Assembly: GCF_023650515.1 (NCBI RefSeq)
Contig: NZ_CP096016.1
Location: 1,698,001 to 1,762,000, forward strand
Reading direction: 5' to 3'
DNA: 64,000 bases
Source of the DNA: Alkalimarinus coralli
Lineage (GTDB): Bacteria; Pseudomonadota; Gammaproteobacteria; Pseudomonadales; Oleiphilaceae
Shown piece after piece: positions 9,244 to 18,305 of this stretch (its first letter is position 1; each line of letters starts with the position of its first letter). The notes under the pieces are model-generated. The model saw only the letters and a program-made list of their open reading frames with translations. It was not told the DNA's origin and did no database searches. The translations under genes were made by a program, and so were the position numbers.

Positions 9244-10140
9244 CTAGAGTCCCCTCTGCCACTCCTGCCTCAACGGAATGGCTCCTGGCTTATTCAATGC
9301 CAAGTCAATCTTATCAAGCATTGCTTGCTTATCTTTACCCAGATCTCCTTTCAATACCAGGTAATTGGATGCATGATCAGATCGAAAAACAGTGTTGTTA
9401 AGTTCTAAATTAGAGATAAGCGTTCTAATTTCCTGGAAAAGATCGCTTTGCTGAAGAGGCTCATAATCACCGTTAAATCCTTTTCGAAACCGCTCATCTC
9501 CCATTGGGAAAGACACAACCAGGGTAGAAACATACTCAGGCTGAGTGTCATTCATCAATTTAGCGGTATTAATAGCATGCTGCTCTGAGAACTTTCTGCC
9601 ACCCAAACCATTCAAGATCATAACTGAAGATTTAATACCCGCTGCCTTAAGCTTGAGAAGAGCATCTTTCGACGTTTCAAAGGTTTCGCCCTTTTGCACA
9701 CACTCTAGAACTTTATCATCACCAGATTCGCATCCGACATAAACCATAGCAAGACCAAGAGCCCTCAGTTCAGCTAACTCTTCCACTGTCTTATTTTTTA
9801 TATTCCTCGGCAGGCAATATGCGGTCACTCGCTCACGGTTTGGGAAATACTTATTAATGCACTCCAGTATTTCCTTTAGCCTTCTGAATGAGAGTGTCAT
9901 AGCATCACCGTCCGCAAGGAAAAAGCGGCTCATACCTGGCATGTTTAGGGCAACCTGTTTGAGCTCCTCCTCTACCTTGGATATCGGTTTAGGTTTAAAT
10001 TTTTTTTGGGGCGCTGTGTACATCTCACAAAATGTACACTTGTTGTATGAGCAACCATTGGAAACCTGAAGTATTAATGACCTTGCCTCAGAAGGGGGAC
10101 GGAAAACAGGCTCTATATAATCCATATCTAAATATTGCAT
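9244..10140 (-). CDS. Radical SAM protein with C-x4-C-x2-C cluster motif
   Basis: 298 residues. The iron-sulfur motif GCSYNKCTFCEMY places Cys at 30, 35 and 38, which is one residue wider than the usual CX3CX2C. The rest fits a radical SAM barrel (FFLADGDAMTLSF, MVYVGCESGDDKVLECVQKGET, VMILNGLGGRKFSEQHA). The substrate is not evident. It looks like the short stand-alone group of COG1032-type proteins. It has no auxiliary domain and heads a two-gene unit with the DUF1285 gene. No strong ribosome site is seen at ATG 10140. Confidence 0.85.
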   Translation of the reverse strand: MQYLDMDYIEPVFRPPSEARSLILQVSNGCSYNKCTFCEMYTAPQKKFKPKPISKVEEELKQVALNMPGMSRFFLADGDAMTLSFRRLKEILECINKYFPNRERVTAYCLPRNIKNKTVEELAELRALGLAMVYVGCESGDDKVLECVQKGETFETSKDALLKLKAAGIKSSVMILNGLGGRKFSEQHAINTAKLMNDTQPEYVSTLVVSFPMGDERFRKGFNGDYEPLQQSDLFQEIRTLISNLELNNTVFRSDHASNYLVLKGDLGKDKQAMLDKIDLALNKPGAIPLRQEWQRGL

Positions 10141-10276
10141 TGAATACCATTCTGCGAACGCTTATACGTTCGCCCTTATATTATCAATTATCTAATTTTT
10201 ATTGATCGCCATTGATCATCACTAATTCTGTTTACGCATAATATTCGTGCGCAAATACGGTTATTTCTATAGACGC

Positions 10277-10536
10277 TCATTCATAAAGCTTTTTGATTAT
10301 TTGTGAAGGCTCTATTCCTGCTGCCAAGCAAATATAAGCAAATATAAGCTCATCTAGTCGCCTTTCACAGTTCTCTATTTTTTGAATAAAGCTATGAGTC
10401 ACGTCTAATTCGTCTGCCAATCCCCTCAACGACATCCCTTTATTGGTTCTAGCTTGTTTTAACTCTGCTTTAACTCTGCTTTAAGTGCCGCATATTTATC
10501 AGATAATACGGTTTTATCAAGTGCAAAAATGGGATC
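10277..10536 (-). pseudogene. Xre-type helix-turn-helix regulator remnant
   Basis: On the minus strand the 3' part reads MSLRGLADELDVTHSFIQKI and continues to ENCERRLDELIFAYICLAAGIEPSQIIKKLYE, a textbook HTH_3 fold ending at 10277. Upstream, the frame ...DKYAALKAELKQARTNKG is broken by a tandem copy of the 11-base unit AAAGCAGAGTT, which shifts the frame into a stop. The in-frame upstream end also hits a TAG with no start codon. Translation from ATG 10435 could still give 52 residues containing the HTH, so residual DNA binding is not excluded. Confidence 0.75.
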
Positions 10537-10580
10537 CTATCCTTATAGAGTACCCCATACGGAGACACGTCGCTTTTGTG

Positions 10581-10651
10581 TACCGTAGTTTGTTGCTAGT
10601 ACGAACGCATATCCGCCAAGATGGTTGTTCGTGCTAGCGCAAATTACGGTG
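10581..10651. repeat. Imperfect inverted repeat, about 25-bp arms
   Basis: Arms 10581-10606 and 10627-10651 are near-complementary over about 25 bases (left arm begins TACCGTAGTTTG, right arm ends CAAATTACGGTG), with a 20-base loop. There is no T-run and no adjoining gene. It may be a miniature element or a relic. Confidence 0.55.
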
Positions 10652-11174
10652 CCCTTTATTAGCCTAATAATACTATTTAAAGCTTGATTCACCCAAATAA
10701 AGTTACACCTCAATGTGCCTATCTTAGAATCAGATAGTAAGCCCCGATGGAATATCAGTTTATTGGATCGGAATTAATAAACGATCAAACAAGTATAACG
10801 AATGATCCATTTCGGACAATTTTGCCCACGAAGCAAGCTCCCTTTTTTTGTCTTGACGTATGAGTTGACTGAAGATTCAAGTCGAAGGGTTTTAAGATGG
10901 AAATTGGCCTTGAGGAAGAGATTAAAAGCTCAACAAATGGTCTGCTATGTCTATGAATTACGCAATAGAATAAAAGGTGGCCAGTTGGATAATTTGGCCA
11001 TTTCTCCCCCAAGACGTTTATGATGGAAATGCCGCCAATTTCCTAATACAACCCAATATGAACGTTCAAGAATTGACTTTCATTTCAGATTAACTAGCTT
11101 CAGCGACTAAGAAGCATTCCTTTGTGTATCAATAGTTAATATAGTCACGATCACATCATAAAAAAGTAACATTA

Positions 11175-11204
11175 TTGAAATAATATAAACACTGGACTAT
11201 ACCA
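11175..11204 (+). promoter_or_regulatory. phnR promoter overlapping PhnR-type operator
   Basis: TTGAAA (11175-11180), a 17-base spacer and TATACC (11198-11203) make a plausible sigma-70 promoter. The -10 sits inside TGGACTATACCA (11193-11204), which differs by one base from the near-palindrome before phnS. A repressor bound here would block its own promoter. Confidence 0.65.
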
Positions 11205-11235
11205 AAAGAAAAGAACTAACAGGTCGCTACCACTA

Positions 11236-11955
11236 ATGCAAAAAGCCAACGAAAACCAGTACCTTCAACTTCATCAGCATTACCACTACCTCATACAACA
11301 AGGAGCCTTGAAGGCAGGCGATAAACTGCCCTCAGAGCGGGAGATAGGAGAACAATTCAGCCTTACACGCATTACAGTGCGCCAAGCCTTGCAAACCCTT
11401 GAAGCTGACGGATTAATTTATCGCATGAACCGTAAGGGTTGGTTCGTCTCGCCTCCTACCCTTAGCTACAACCCATCCAAATGGCAGAGCTTCGTTGAGT
11501 ACGCTTCTAGCCAAGGCTTTACTCCTAATACAGAAGTACTGAACCAAACGCTTGTTCCCGCAGATACAAATATGGCTAACGTCTTCCAGATTAGCAAGGG
11601 AACGCTGTTACTCCATCTACACCGCCGCCGGTCCGTAGATGGTCGCCCGATATTGATAGAGCACATATACATTAATCCATGCCTTCTCCCCAATATCGAG
11701 CACGAAGAACTGTCTCAATCTTTGACTCAACTGCTCCGCCGTAACTATGGCGAGACTTATCACAGTATGGATCTTTCGTTTAAGTCCACTGCTCTACCCA
11801 CCACCGCTGCGGCAGATCTGGGAATCCCCACAGGTTTACCTGGCCTTCATATCCAGCGCACTAACTACCGTCCAGATGGCGTGGTATTAGAGCTCGATTA
11901 TGAGTACTGGCGACATGACGCAGTAACCATTGAAATCAACATGAAGGGTGAATAG
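11236..11955 (+). CDS. phnR: GntR/HutC-family regulator of phosphonate use
   Basis: 239 residues. The N-terminal winged helix (residues ~8-72) has the GntR signature GDKLPSEREIGEQFSLTRITVRQALQTLEADGLIYR. The C-terminal ~95-235 is a UTRA ligand domain. It stands directly before a complete 2-AEP transport and degradation set on the same strand, as PhnR does in Salmonella-type clusters. Near-identical TGGNCTATACCA motifs precede both this gene and phnS, suggesting autoregulation and repression relieved by an aminophosphonate. Ligand identity is inferred from context. Confidence 0.87.
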   Translation: MQKANENQYLQLHQHYHYLIQQGALKAGDKLPSEREIGEQFSLTRITVRQALQTLEADGLIYRMNRKGWFVSPPTLSYNPSKWQSFVEYASSQGFTPNTEVLNQTLVPADTNMANVFQISKGTLLLHLHRRRSVDGRPILIEHIYINPCLLPNIEHEELSQSLTQLLRRNYGETYHSMDLSFKSTALPTTAAADLGIPTGLPGLHIQRTNYRPDGVVLELDYEYWRHDAVTIEINMKGE

Positions 11956-12132
11956 TACTTTCGAACTGTTCAGCCTTTGGTTATTGCGCTTCATCTTCTA
12001 TTTTCAAACTCCGCCCAAACAAAGTTCCATTTACACGTCTTAGCGTTCCTGGCCATTCAAAAAAATCTCAATCAATCATTCATAAAGTCGTCACATTACT
12101 GAAACATTATATCTTTAGCCTGACACTTAATC

Positions 12133-12144
12133 TGGTCTATACCA
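12133..12144. promoter_or_regulatory. Candidate PhnR operator before phnS
   Basis: TGGTCTATACCA, a near-perfect palindrome (extends to CTGGTCTATACCAG at 12132-12145), 37 bases before the phnS start. GntR/UTRA regulators such as DasR and NagR bind TGGTCTAGACCA-type sites. The same word with one change occurs before phnR. TATACC within it could be the -10 hexamer. Confidence 0.68.
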
Positions 12145-12181
12145 GTTAACACTAACAACATTTTTAACACGGAGAATACCC

Positions 12182-13204
12182 ATGAAAGGCCTGAATAAAT
12201 TTAAACGCCTGGCGCTACTAGCAAGTACAGCACTTTGCTCTCTAGCCGTTAACGCGACAGAGTTAACGGTTTACACAGCGGTCGAAGCAGAAGACCTAAA
12301 GAAATACGCAGCACGTTTCAACGAGCAACATCCAGACATAAAGGTCAACTGGGTACGAGACTCCACTGGCATTGTGACAGCCAAACTATTGGCTGAAAAA
12401 GAGAACCCGCAAGCTGACGTTATCTGGGGTTTGGCAGCAACAAGCCTGATGCTTCTAGATGAGCAAAACATGCTTGAGTCATACAAGCCTCAAGGGTACG
12501 ACAAGCTTTCTCCGAAGTTCCGTGACAACAGTGAAAACCCTGTTTGGACAGGAATGGATGCGTGGATGGCAGCGGTTTGTTTTAACACAGTAGAAGCAGC
12601 AAAGCACAATCTACCCAAGCCATCTTCTTGGGAAGATTTGACCAAGCCTGTTTATAAAGATCACATCATCATGCCAAATCCAAACTCTTCTGGCACCGGT
12701 TTCTTAGATGTAAGCAGCTGGTTGCAAATGTTCGGTGAAGGCAAAGGCTGGGAGTTCATGGACTCTCTCCATCAGAACATTAGCCGCTACACACACTCTG
12801 GCTCTAAGCCTTGCAAGCTAGCAGCAGCGGGTGAAACGCCAATTGGTATCTCTTTCGCTTTCCGCGCTGCAAAGTCTAAAAAAGCAGGCGCGCCACTCGA
12901 TATCATCTTCCCTTCAGAAGGCCTTGGCTGGGATATGGAAGCGACAGCAATCGTGAAAGGTACCGACAAGCTAGAAGCTGCGAAGAAACTAGTTGACTGG
13001 AGTGTATCTTTAGAAGCTAACAAAACCTACAACGAAGGGTATGCCGTGGTTGCAATGCCAGGCGTAGCCAAGCCAGTTGAGTTCTTCCCAGAGAACGCCG
13101 AAGAGCTAATGATCGACAACGACTTTGGCTGGGCAGCCAGCAACCGAGAAAAAATTCTTGCAAAGTGGCAGCAACGTTATGACAGCAAGAGTGATCCTAA
13201 ATAA
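12182..13204 (+). CDS. phnS: 2-Aminoethylphosphonate ABC transporter, periplasmic binding protein
   Basis: 340 residues with a Sec signal peptide (MKGLNKFKRLALLASTALCSLAVNA, cleavage after about residue 25). The mature part is an iron/thiamine-type periplasmic binding fold (ELTVYTAVEAEDLKKYAARF, then ADVIWGLAATSLMLLDE). It should bind 2-AEP in the periplasm and deliver it to the PhnT/permease complex. First gene of the transport set, with a GGAG ribosome site. A strong stem-loop follows it, which may keep its message more abundant than that of the membrane genes. Confidence 0.9.
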   Translation: MKGLNKFKRLALLASTALCSLAVNATELTVYTAVEAEDLKKYAARFNEQHPDIKVNWVRDSTGIVTAKLLAEKENPQADVIWGLAATSLMLLDEQNMLESYKPQGYDKLSPKFRDNSENPVWTGMDAWMAAVCFNTVEAAKHNLPKPSSWEDLTKPVYKDHIIMPNPNSSGTGFLDVSSWLQMFGEGKGWEFMDSLHQNISRYTHSGSKPCKLAAAGETPIGISFAFRAAKSKKAGAPLDIIFPSEGLGWDMEATAIVKGTDKLEAAKKLVDWSVSLEANKTYNEGYAVVAMPGVAKPVEFFPENAEELMIDNDFGWAASNREKILAKWQQRYDSKSDPK

Positions 13205-13281
13205 TTAGGCTCCTAATCATCGGAAGAGTGTTTTGGGAAAAGGACGTTCCCGTTTTAAAGCATACTACCCATTCATTTCAA

Positions 13282-13322
13282 ATTACCTAAGTAACCAGCT
13301 CACCACCGGTTATTTAGGTAAT
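13282..13322 (+). promoter_or_regulatory. Intercistronic stem-loop between phnS and phnT
   Basis: Fifteen-base arms ATTACCTAAGTAACC (13282-13296) and GGTTATTTAGGTAAT (13308-13322) pair with a single G-T wobble and an 11-base loop. No T-run follows, so it is more likely an mRNA-stabilising or processing element than a full terminator. Confidence 0.7.
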
Positions 13323-13348
13323 CTGACAGACAAGAAGAGACTATACGC

Positions 13349-14425
13349 ATGAGCTCCAAGCCGTATTTGCAACTGAGCGACATCAATCAGTACTTTGGAT
13401 CATTCCAAGCCCTGAAATCCATTTCCCTGGCTATCGAAGAAGGAGAGTTCGTTTGTTTTTTAGGTCCATCCGGTTGCGGTAAAACGACCCTGCTAAGGGT
13501 CATTGCAGGTATGGAGAAACTCTCTCAAGGCTCCATTACACAAGCGGGTCGAGACATTACTCATGCTCCGGTGACAAATCGCGATTTTGGCATCGTATTC
13601 CAATCGTACGCACTTTTCCCGAACCTTAATGTGGCGCAAAATGTTGGTTATGGCCTGAAATCAAAAGGCAAAAATAAATCCGAAATACGCAACCGCGTTA
13701 CAGGACTACTTGAGACTGTAGGTCTCTCCGGTAGCGAAGAAAAATATCCATCTCAGCTGTCCGGCGGCCAACAACAGCGCGTTGCCTTAGCACGTGCGCT
13801 AACCACTTCTCCTGGTTTACTGCTGCTGGACGAACCTCTTTCCGCATTGGATGCACGCGTTCGCGCTCATTTACGACACGAGATAAAGCAGCTGCAGGTT
13901 AAGCTAGGTGTTACTACTATTATGGTGACCCATGATCAAGAAGAAGCCATGACCATGGCCGATAAGATTGTGGTGATGAACCATGGCTGTATCGAGCAAA
14001 TCGGAACACCAGAAGAAATATATAGTCAACCGAACACACCTTTTGTCGCTAACTTTGTCGGTGAGATGAATTTCTTAGATGGCCAAATTGGCGCGAATCA
14101 AACCTTATGCAGCGGAGCACTTAAACTTGAGTATTCCGAGCTAGAGCGACTTGACGAAACCACACCCGTTAAAGTTGCCGTGCGCCCTGAAGACATTCGA
14201 TTACGCCTCAATGGTGATCGTCACAATGTTATTTCAGGCACTGTCCTCGATCTCGAGTTCATGGGATCAAAAGTCAGATCTCACTTAGCAATTTGTGAAC
14301 ATAAAGAGCCTATCATCGCGGATATTTCTATGAATGAAATGGCCGAACTAAAGCTGAGTGCAGGACAGACAGTTGAACTGCAACTTCCGAAAGATCGCCT
14401 GCATTTGTTTTCGGAGTTAGCGTAA
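13349..14425 (+). CDS. phnT: 2-AEP ABC transporter ATP-binding protein
   Basis: 358 residues. The N-terminal ABC ATPase has Walker A GPSGCGKTTLLR, the Q-loop near VFQSYALFPNL, signature LSGGQQQRVALARAL, Walker B LLLLDEPLSALD and the switch His in TIMVTHDQEEAM. The C-terminal ~100 residues form a TOBE domain, as in PotA/MalK-like importers (VAVRPEDIRLR). It energises 2-AEP uptake. Its stop overlaps the permease start (TAATG), so the two are translationally coupled. Confidence 0.92.
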   Translation: MSSKPYLQLSDINQYFGSFQALKSISLAIEEGEFVCFLGPSGCGKTTLLRVIAGMEKLSQGSITQAGRDITHAPVTNRDFGIVFQSYALFPNLNVAQNVGYGLKSKGKNKSEIRNRVTGLLETVGLSGSEEKYPSQLSGGQQQRVALARALTTSPGLLLLDEPLSALDARVRAHLRHEIKQLQVKLGVTTIMVTHDQEEAMTMADKIVVMNHGCIEQIGTPEEIYSQPNTPFVANFVGEMNFLDGQIGANQTLCSGALKLEYSELERLDETTPVKVAVRPEDIRLRLNGDRHNVISGTVLDLEFMGSKVRSHLAICEHKEPIIADISMNEMAELKLSAGQTVELQLPKDRLHLFSELA

Positions 14426-16197
14426 TGATAGTTAGTACCAGCCAAAATTTTACTCATAGCCAAGCCATTAATAGCGAAGGTATCGCAAAAAGGAACTGGC
14501 TAAAAAGTCGTAGTACGGATGAGTTAGTACTCGGTGGTGCAATGGTTTTTGGCCTTATCGCCTTATTCATTCTAGTTGTCTTGCCACTATACAGTCTGCT
14601 TTCAAAAAGTGTTCAAAACCAGAGTGGAGAATTTGTTGGTTTAGCCAATTTCGCGCACTACGTGTCAACGCCAAGTCTCGCTAACTCCTTTGGTAATTCG
14701 TTAACCATGGCGCTAATCAGCACCGTGATTGTCACCTCTCTGGCCTTCGGCGCAGCATACGCGATCAGCCGAACCAGGATTAAAGCCAAAGGCGTTTTCA
14801 AAATGGTTTTAGTTCTGCCCATTTTGGCCCCTTCGTTATTACCTGCTATTAGCCTGGTTTATCTTTTTGGTAATCAGGGCGTGTTAAAAGAGCTATTAAT
14901 GGGTGAAAGCATTTATGGGCCTATCGGTATTGTCATTGGCTCCTGTTTCTGGACATTCCCTCACGCCTTGATGATCATTCTAACGGCTATGGGTAATAGC
15001 GATGCCCGCCTTTATGAATCCGCCAAGGTCTTGGGCGCATCTCCCTTGCGTACCTTCTTCACAGTAACACTACCCAGCGTTAAGTATGGTTTGATCAGTT
15101 CCGCTTTCGTCGTGTTTACATTGGTCATTACTGACTTCGGCGTACCGAAGGTGATTGGAGGCCAATACAATGTGCTAGCAACAGATATCTACAAGCAGGT
15201 TATCGGCCAACAGAATTTCGAAATGGGCGCAGCGGTTAGTGTTATCCTTTTGTTCCCGGCAATTCTGACTTTTCTTGCAGACCGCTGGGTGCAACGTCGC
15301 CAATCGGCCTTATTAACGTCCAAAGCCGTACCCTGGGTACCAGAACCCCGTCCGTGGACAGATAGATGCTTCCTATTGCTACTGACTCTGACATCCATTG
15401 TTATTCTTGGCGTAATCGGAATGGCAATCTACGCATCATTTGTCACCTTCTGGCCTTACAATTTGGACCTTTCGCTCAACAATTATCAGTTTGATTTAAT
15501 GGACGGCGGAGGCTGGGACGCTTACTGGAATTCAATTCGCATGGCCTGCTATACAGCTGTATTCGGTACCTTTTTCATCTTCTTCAATGCCTATCTAGTT
15601 GAGAAGCTAAAGGGATTCATTATTCTAAAACAGGTTTTCCACCTAGTCGCGATCATCCCTTTGGCCGTACCAGGGCTAGTACTGGGCCTAGCGTACATCT
15701 TCTTTTTTAATGCGCCTAACAATCCCTTAAATAGCATTTACGGTACGATGGTTATTCTCGTCATCTGCACCATTACTCACTTTTATACTGTATGCCACCT
15801 TACCGCTGTCACTGCTCTAAAACAGATTGATCCCGAATTTGAATCTGTATCTGCATCCTTAAAAGTGTCTCAGTTCGCCACGTTCTGGAGAGTATCATTA
15901 CCCGTCTGCTTACCAGCAGTGCTTGAAATCGCTATCTATTTATTCGTCAATGCCATGACGACGGTTTCTGCCGTCATATTCCTCTACTCCTATAACACCA
16001 TGCTGGCATCCGTTGCGGTTCTCAATATGGATGATGCTGGAGATATTGCTCCTGCCGCAGCCATGGCCGTCATGATCATGCTGACCTGTATCGTCGCTAA
16101 AAGTCTCCAGTGGCTAGTGGGAAATTTCCTTCTCAAGCGAACACAACGGTGGCGATATCGAGAGCAAAGTGAATCGCTTCAGATAGCACCCAGCTAG
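14425..16197 (+). CDS. 2-AEP ABC transporter permease, fused PhnU-PhnV type
   Basis: 590 residues with about 12 predicted membrane helices and two copies of the binding-protein-dependent permease domain. The first EAA-type loop is near residues 190-215 (YESAKVLGASPLRTFFTVTLPSVK), the second near 475-500 (FESVSASLKVSQFATFWRVSLPVCLPAV). Two domains in one chain make a complete translocation pore, replacing the separate PhnU and PhnV of Salmonella. It overlaps phnT by one base. A 121-bp gap precedes phnW. Confidence 0.9.
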   Translation: MIVSTSQNFTHSQAINSEGIAKRNWLKSRSTDELVLGGAMVFGLIALFILVVLPLYSLLSKSVQNQSGEFVGLANFAHYVSTPSLANSFGNSLTMALISTVIVTSLAFGAAYAISRTRIKAKGVFKMVLVLPILAPSLLPAISLVYLFGNQGVLKELLMGESIYGPIGIVIGSCFWTFPHALMIILTAMGNSDARLYESAKVLGASPLRTFFTVTLPSVKYGLISSAFVVFTLVITDFGVPKVIGGQYNVLATDIYKQVIGQQNFEMGAAVSVILLFPAILTFLADRWVQRRQSALLTSKAVPWVPEPRPWTDRCFLLLLTLTSIVILGVIGMAIYASFVTFWPYNLDLSLNNYQFDLMDGGGWDAYWNSIRMACYTAVFGTFFIFFNAYLVEKLKGFIILKQVFHLVAIIPLAVPGLVLGLAYIFFFNAPNNPLNSIYGTMVILVICTITHFYTVCHLTAVTALKQIDPEFESVSASLKVSQFATFWRVSLPVCLPAVLEIAIYLFVNAMTTVSAVIFLYSYNTMLASVAVLNMDDAGDIAPAAAMAVMIMLTCIVAKSLQWLVGNFLLKRTQRWRYREQSESLQIAPS

Positions 16198-16318
16198 ACG
16201 CCCAACAAGTACAGAATCAGGCCCATACGACATTAACAAATAAAACTCAATTTGGATCACGACGAATTTTCAGTCGAGACCAAGCTGTTAATTAAGAAAT
16301 CAAAGATTAGGTAAAACT

Positions 16319-17431
16319 ATGCGTGAACCCGACTACTACCTTCTGACACCCGGCCCTATCACGACTACACACACAGTTAAGGAGGCAATGCTCACTGATT
16401 GGGGTTCATGGGACGACGATTTCAACGAGGTAACTCGCGAAATAAGAAGCAATCTTCTCAAGGCCGCGAATGCCGACGATGAAAACTATGCCTGTGTACC
16501 ACTGCAGGGCAGCGGCACCTTTGCTGTAGAAGCTACCTTGGCCACCTTGCTTGGCACTGAAGACAAGCTACTCATACTAATGAATGGCGCTTACGGGCAA
16601 CGCATTGGGAAAATCTGTGACTACCTAAACCGCCCCTACGTTAGCATCAACACGGGCGATTATCTGCCTCCTGACCCTGCAGAGGTTAGGAAAATGCTTG
16701 AATCCGACCCGACCATTACGACCGTTGCTATCGTTCACTGCGAAACCAGTTCCGGTATTCTCAACCCTCTTGAAGCGGTAGCGAAAGAGGTGTTCGAGAG
16801 CGGTTGTAAGCTAATTATAGACTCCATGAGTGCTTTTGGCGCATTACCTATCGATGCCGACACACTGCCCTTTGATGCACTGATTTCTTCTGCCAATAAG
16901 TGTTTTGAAGGTGTACCAGGATTTGGTTTTTCCATTATCAAGAAATCTGTTTTAGAACAGTGTTCAGGCAACGCGCATTCCCTGAGCATGGATCTTTATG
17001 ATCAGTGGCAGTATATGGAAAAAACCGGTCAGTGGCGTTACACCCCTCCCACGCATACGGTTGCCGCTTTCTCTCAAGCAATGAAAGAACACGCAGATGA
17101 AGGCGGTGTCTCTGGACGGCTGGCTCGCTACACGCGCAATCGGGATCTGCTTGTTTCCGGGATGAGAGAAATTGGATTCAACACGCTTCTCGATAGTGAA
17201 TGGTTGTCTCCGATTATCGTCACCTTTTTGAGTCCAGCGCATCCTAATTTTGACTTTAAACGGTTCTACCAGGAACTGAAACACCGGGGCTTCGTAATCT
17301 ATCCAGGCAAGCTTACCGAAACCGAGAGTTTCCGCATCGGCTGTATCGGTCAAATTGATACCCCGCAGGTTGCTCGGTTGTTATCCACGATTAGTGAAGT
17401 TTTAAACGTAATGGAGATAGAATTGTCATGA
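16319..17431 (+). CDS. phnW: 2-Aminoethylphosphonate-pyruvate transaminase
   Basis: 370 residues, class V PLP aminotransferase. It converts 2-AEP and pyruvate to phosphonoacetaldehyde and alanine. Lys194 in [12 protein letters not shown] is the PLP lysine and Asp168 in [10 protein letters not shown] is the cofactor-nitrogen partner, at the same numbers as in characterised PhnW. The N-terminus [18 protein letters not shown] is typical. It overlaps phnX by four bases (ATGA), and the two enzymes work in sequence. Confidence 0.95.
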   Translation: MREPDYYLLTPGPITTTHTVKEAMLTDWGSWDDDFNEVTREIRSNLLKAANADDENYACVPLQGSGTFAVEATLATLLGTEDKLLILMNGAYGQRIGKICDYLNRPYVSINTGDYLPPDPAEVRKMLESDPTITTVAIVHCETSSGILNPLEAVAKEVFESGCKLIIDSMSAFGALPIDADTLPFDALISSANKCFEGVPGFGFSIIKKSVLEQCSGNAHSLSMDLYDQWQYMEKTGQWRYTPPTHTVAAFSQAMKEHADEGGVSGRLARYTRNRDLLVSGMREIGFNTLLDSEWLSPIIVTFLSPAHPNFDFKRFYQELKHRGFVIYPGKLTETESFRIGCIGQIDTPQVARLLSTISEVLNVMEIELS

Positions 17432-18300
17432 GCACAGCTTTTCAACGCGTATTCCAAGGTCAGGTTGAAGCCGTCATTTGCGACTGGGCTGGCACCACCT
17501 ATGACTTCGGTTCGATGGCACCCATCAGGGCATTTCAATCACTTTTTGAATCCAACGGCGTACCAATTACCACTGACGAAGCACGTGAACCGATGGGGAC
17601 TGAAAAACGTGAACACATCACTCAGCTGTTAGCGATGCCGCGAATAAAAAAAGCTTGGTTAGATAAGCATGATAAAGAAGCAGATGAACAGGTTATTGAT
17701 CGACTTTATCATGATTTTCTGCCTTTGCAGCTTGATGCTATTAGAGAATGCGCCCAAGCCATTCCCGGTTGGCTTGATACTGTTAGCATTCTTAAAGATC
17801 GAGGTATCAAAATCGGAGCAAACACAGGCTATAACAGAGAAATGCTTGAGACCTTGTCTGAAATTGCTAGAGGTCACGGCTATGCCCCTGAGAGCAGCGT
17901 TTGCGCATCGGAAGTTGCCAAAGGTCGCCCTTTTCCACACATGAGCCTAAAAAATGCCTTAGAGCTTGGCGTTAGTGATGTGCGTAGTTGTATCAAAGTT
18001 GATGACACAATCCCTGGTATCGAAGAAGGCCTTGCAGCCGGGATGTGGACCGTTGGCGTTGCCGTTTCCGGAAACGAAACAGGCTACAGCATGGAGGATT
18101 GGCAGGCTATTGGGCCAGTTGAAAAACAGAACCTTAGAACAAAAGCCATTCAACGTTTTAAAGCAAATGGAACCCACATCATCATCGATAGCGTTGCAGA
18201 TCTGGCGCTTGCGGTTGATCAAGTTAATGACTGGTTGACCCAAGGGCTATCACCCGATTCTGATCGACTGATGGGGCGCGTCATTAGCGCGGAGTCTTAA
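17428..18300 (+). CDS. phnX: Phosphonoacetaldehyde hydrolase (phosphonatase)
   Basis: 290 residues, HAD superfamily. It hydrolyses the C-P bond of phosphonoacetaldehyde to acetaldehyde and phosphate. The nucleophile is Asp19 in [12 protein letters not shown]. The Schiff-base lysine is probably Lys60 in [11 protein letters not shown]. Later HAD motifs are [10 protein letters not shown] and [15 protein letters not shown]-terminal extension of about 20 residues follows the usual end. Translationally coupled to phnW; five bases separate it from the next gene. Confidence 0.94.
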   Translation: MSTAFQRVFQGQVEAVICDWAGTTYDFGSMAPIRAFQSLFESNGVPITTDEAREPMGTEKREHITQLLAMPRIKKAWLDKHDKEADEQVIDRLYHDFLPLQLDAIRECAQAIPGWLDTVSILKDRGIKIGANTGYNREMLETLSEIARGHGYAPESSVCASEVAKGRPFPHMSLKNALELGVSDVRSCIKVDDTIPGIEEGLAAGMWTVGVAVSGNETGYSMEDWQAIGPVEKQNLRTKAIQRFKANGTHIIIDSVADLALAVDQVNDWLTQGLSPDSDRLMGRVISAES

Positions 18301-18305
18301 GCCGA

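Larger units (their letters stand above)
10141..11235. other. Gene-poor region of about 1.1 kb with decayed DNA
   Basis: It contains a frameshifted Xre-type remnant (10277-10536), an imperfect inverted repeat (10581-10651), a small TGGCCA hairpin near 10978-11003, and the phnR promoter and operator (11175-11204). Short open frames between 10785 and 11023 on both strands have no recognisable motif and poor ribosome sites, so I do not call them genes. Confidence 0.6.

Noticed and set aside
10581-10651. Inverted repeat as an integron attC site
   Set aside because: It lacks the GTTRRRY/RYYYAAC core boxes in the right places and no integron integrase or cassette array is present.
10802-11023. 73-residue plus-strand frame (and a 75-residue minus-strand frame over it)
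   Set aside because: No known motif, no ribosome site, and located in decayed intergenic DNA. Kept only as part of the region note.
17669-18238. Two plus-strand frames of about 90 residues inside phnX
   Set aside because: They lie in a second frame of phnX, have no ribosome sites or motifs, and phnX is intact across the same bases.
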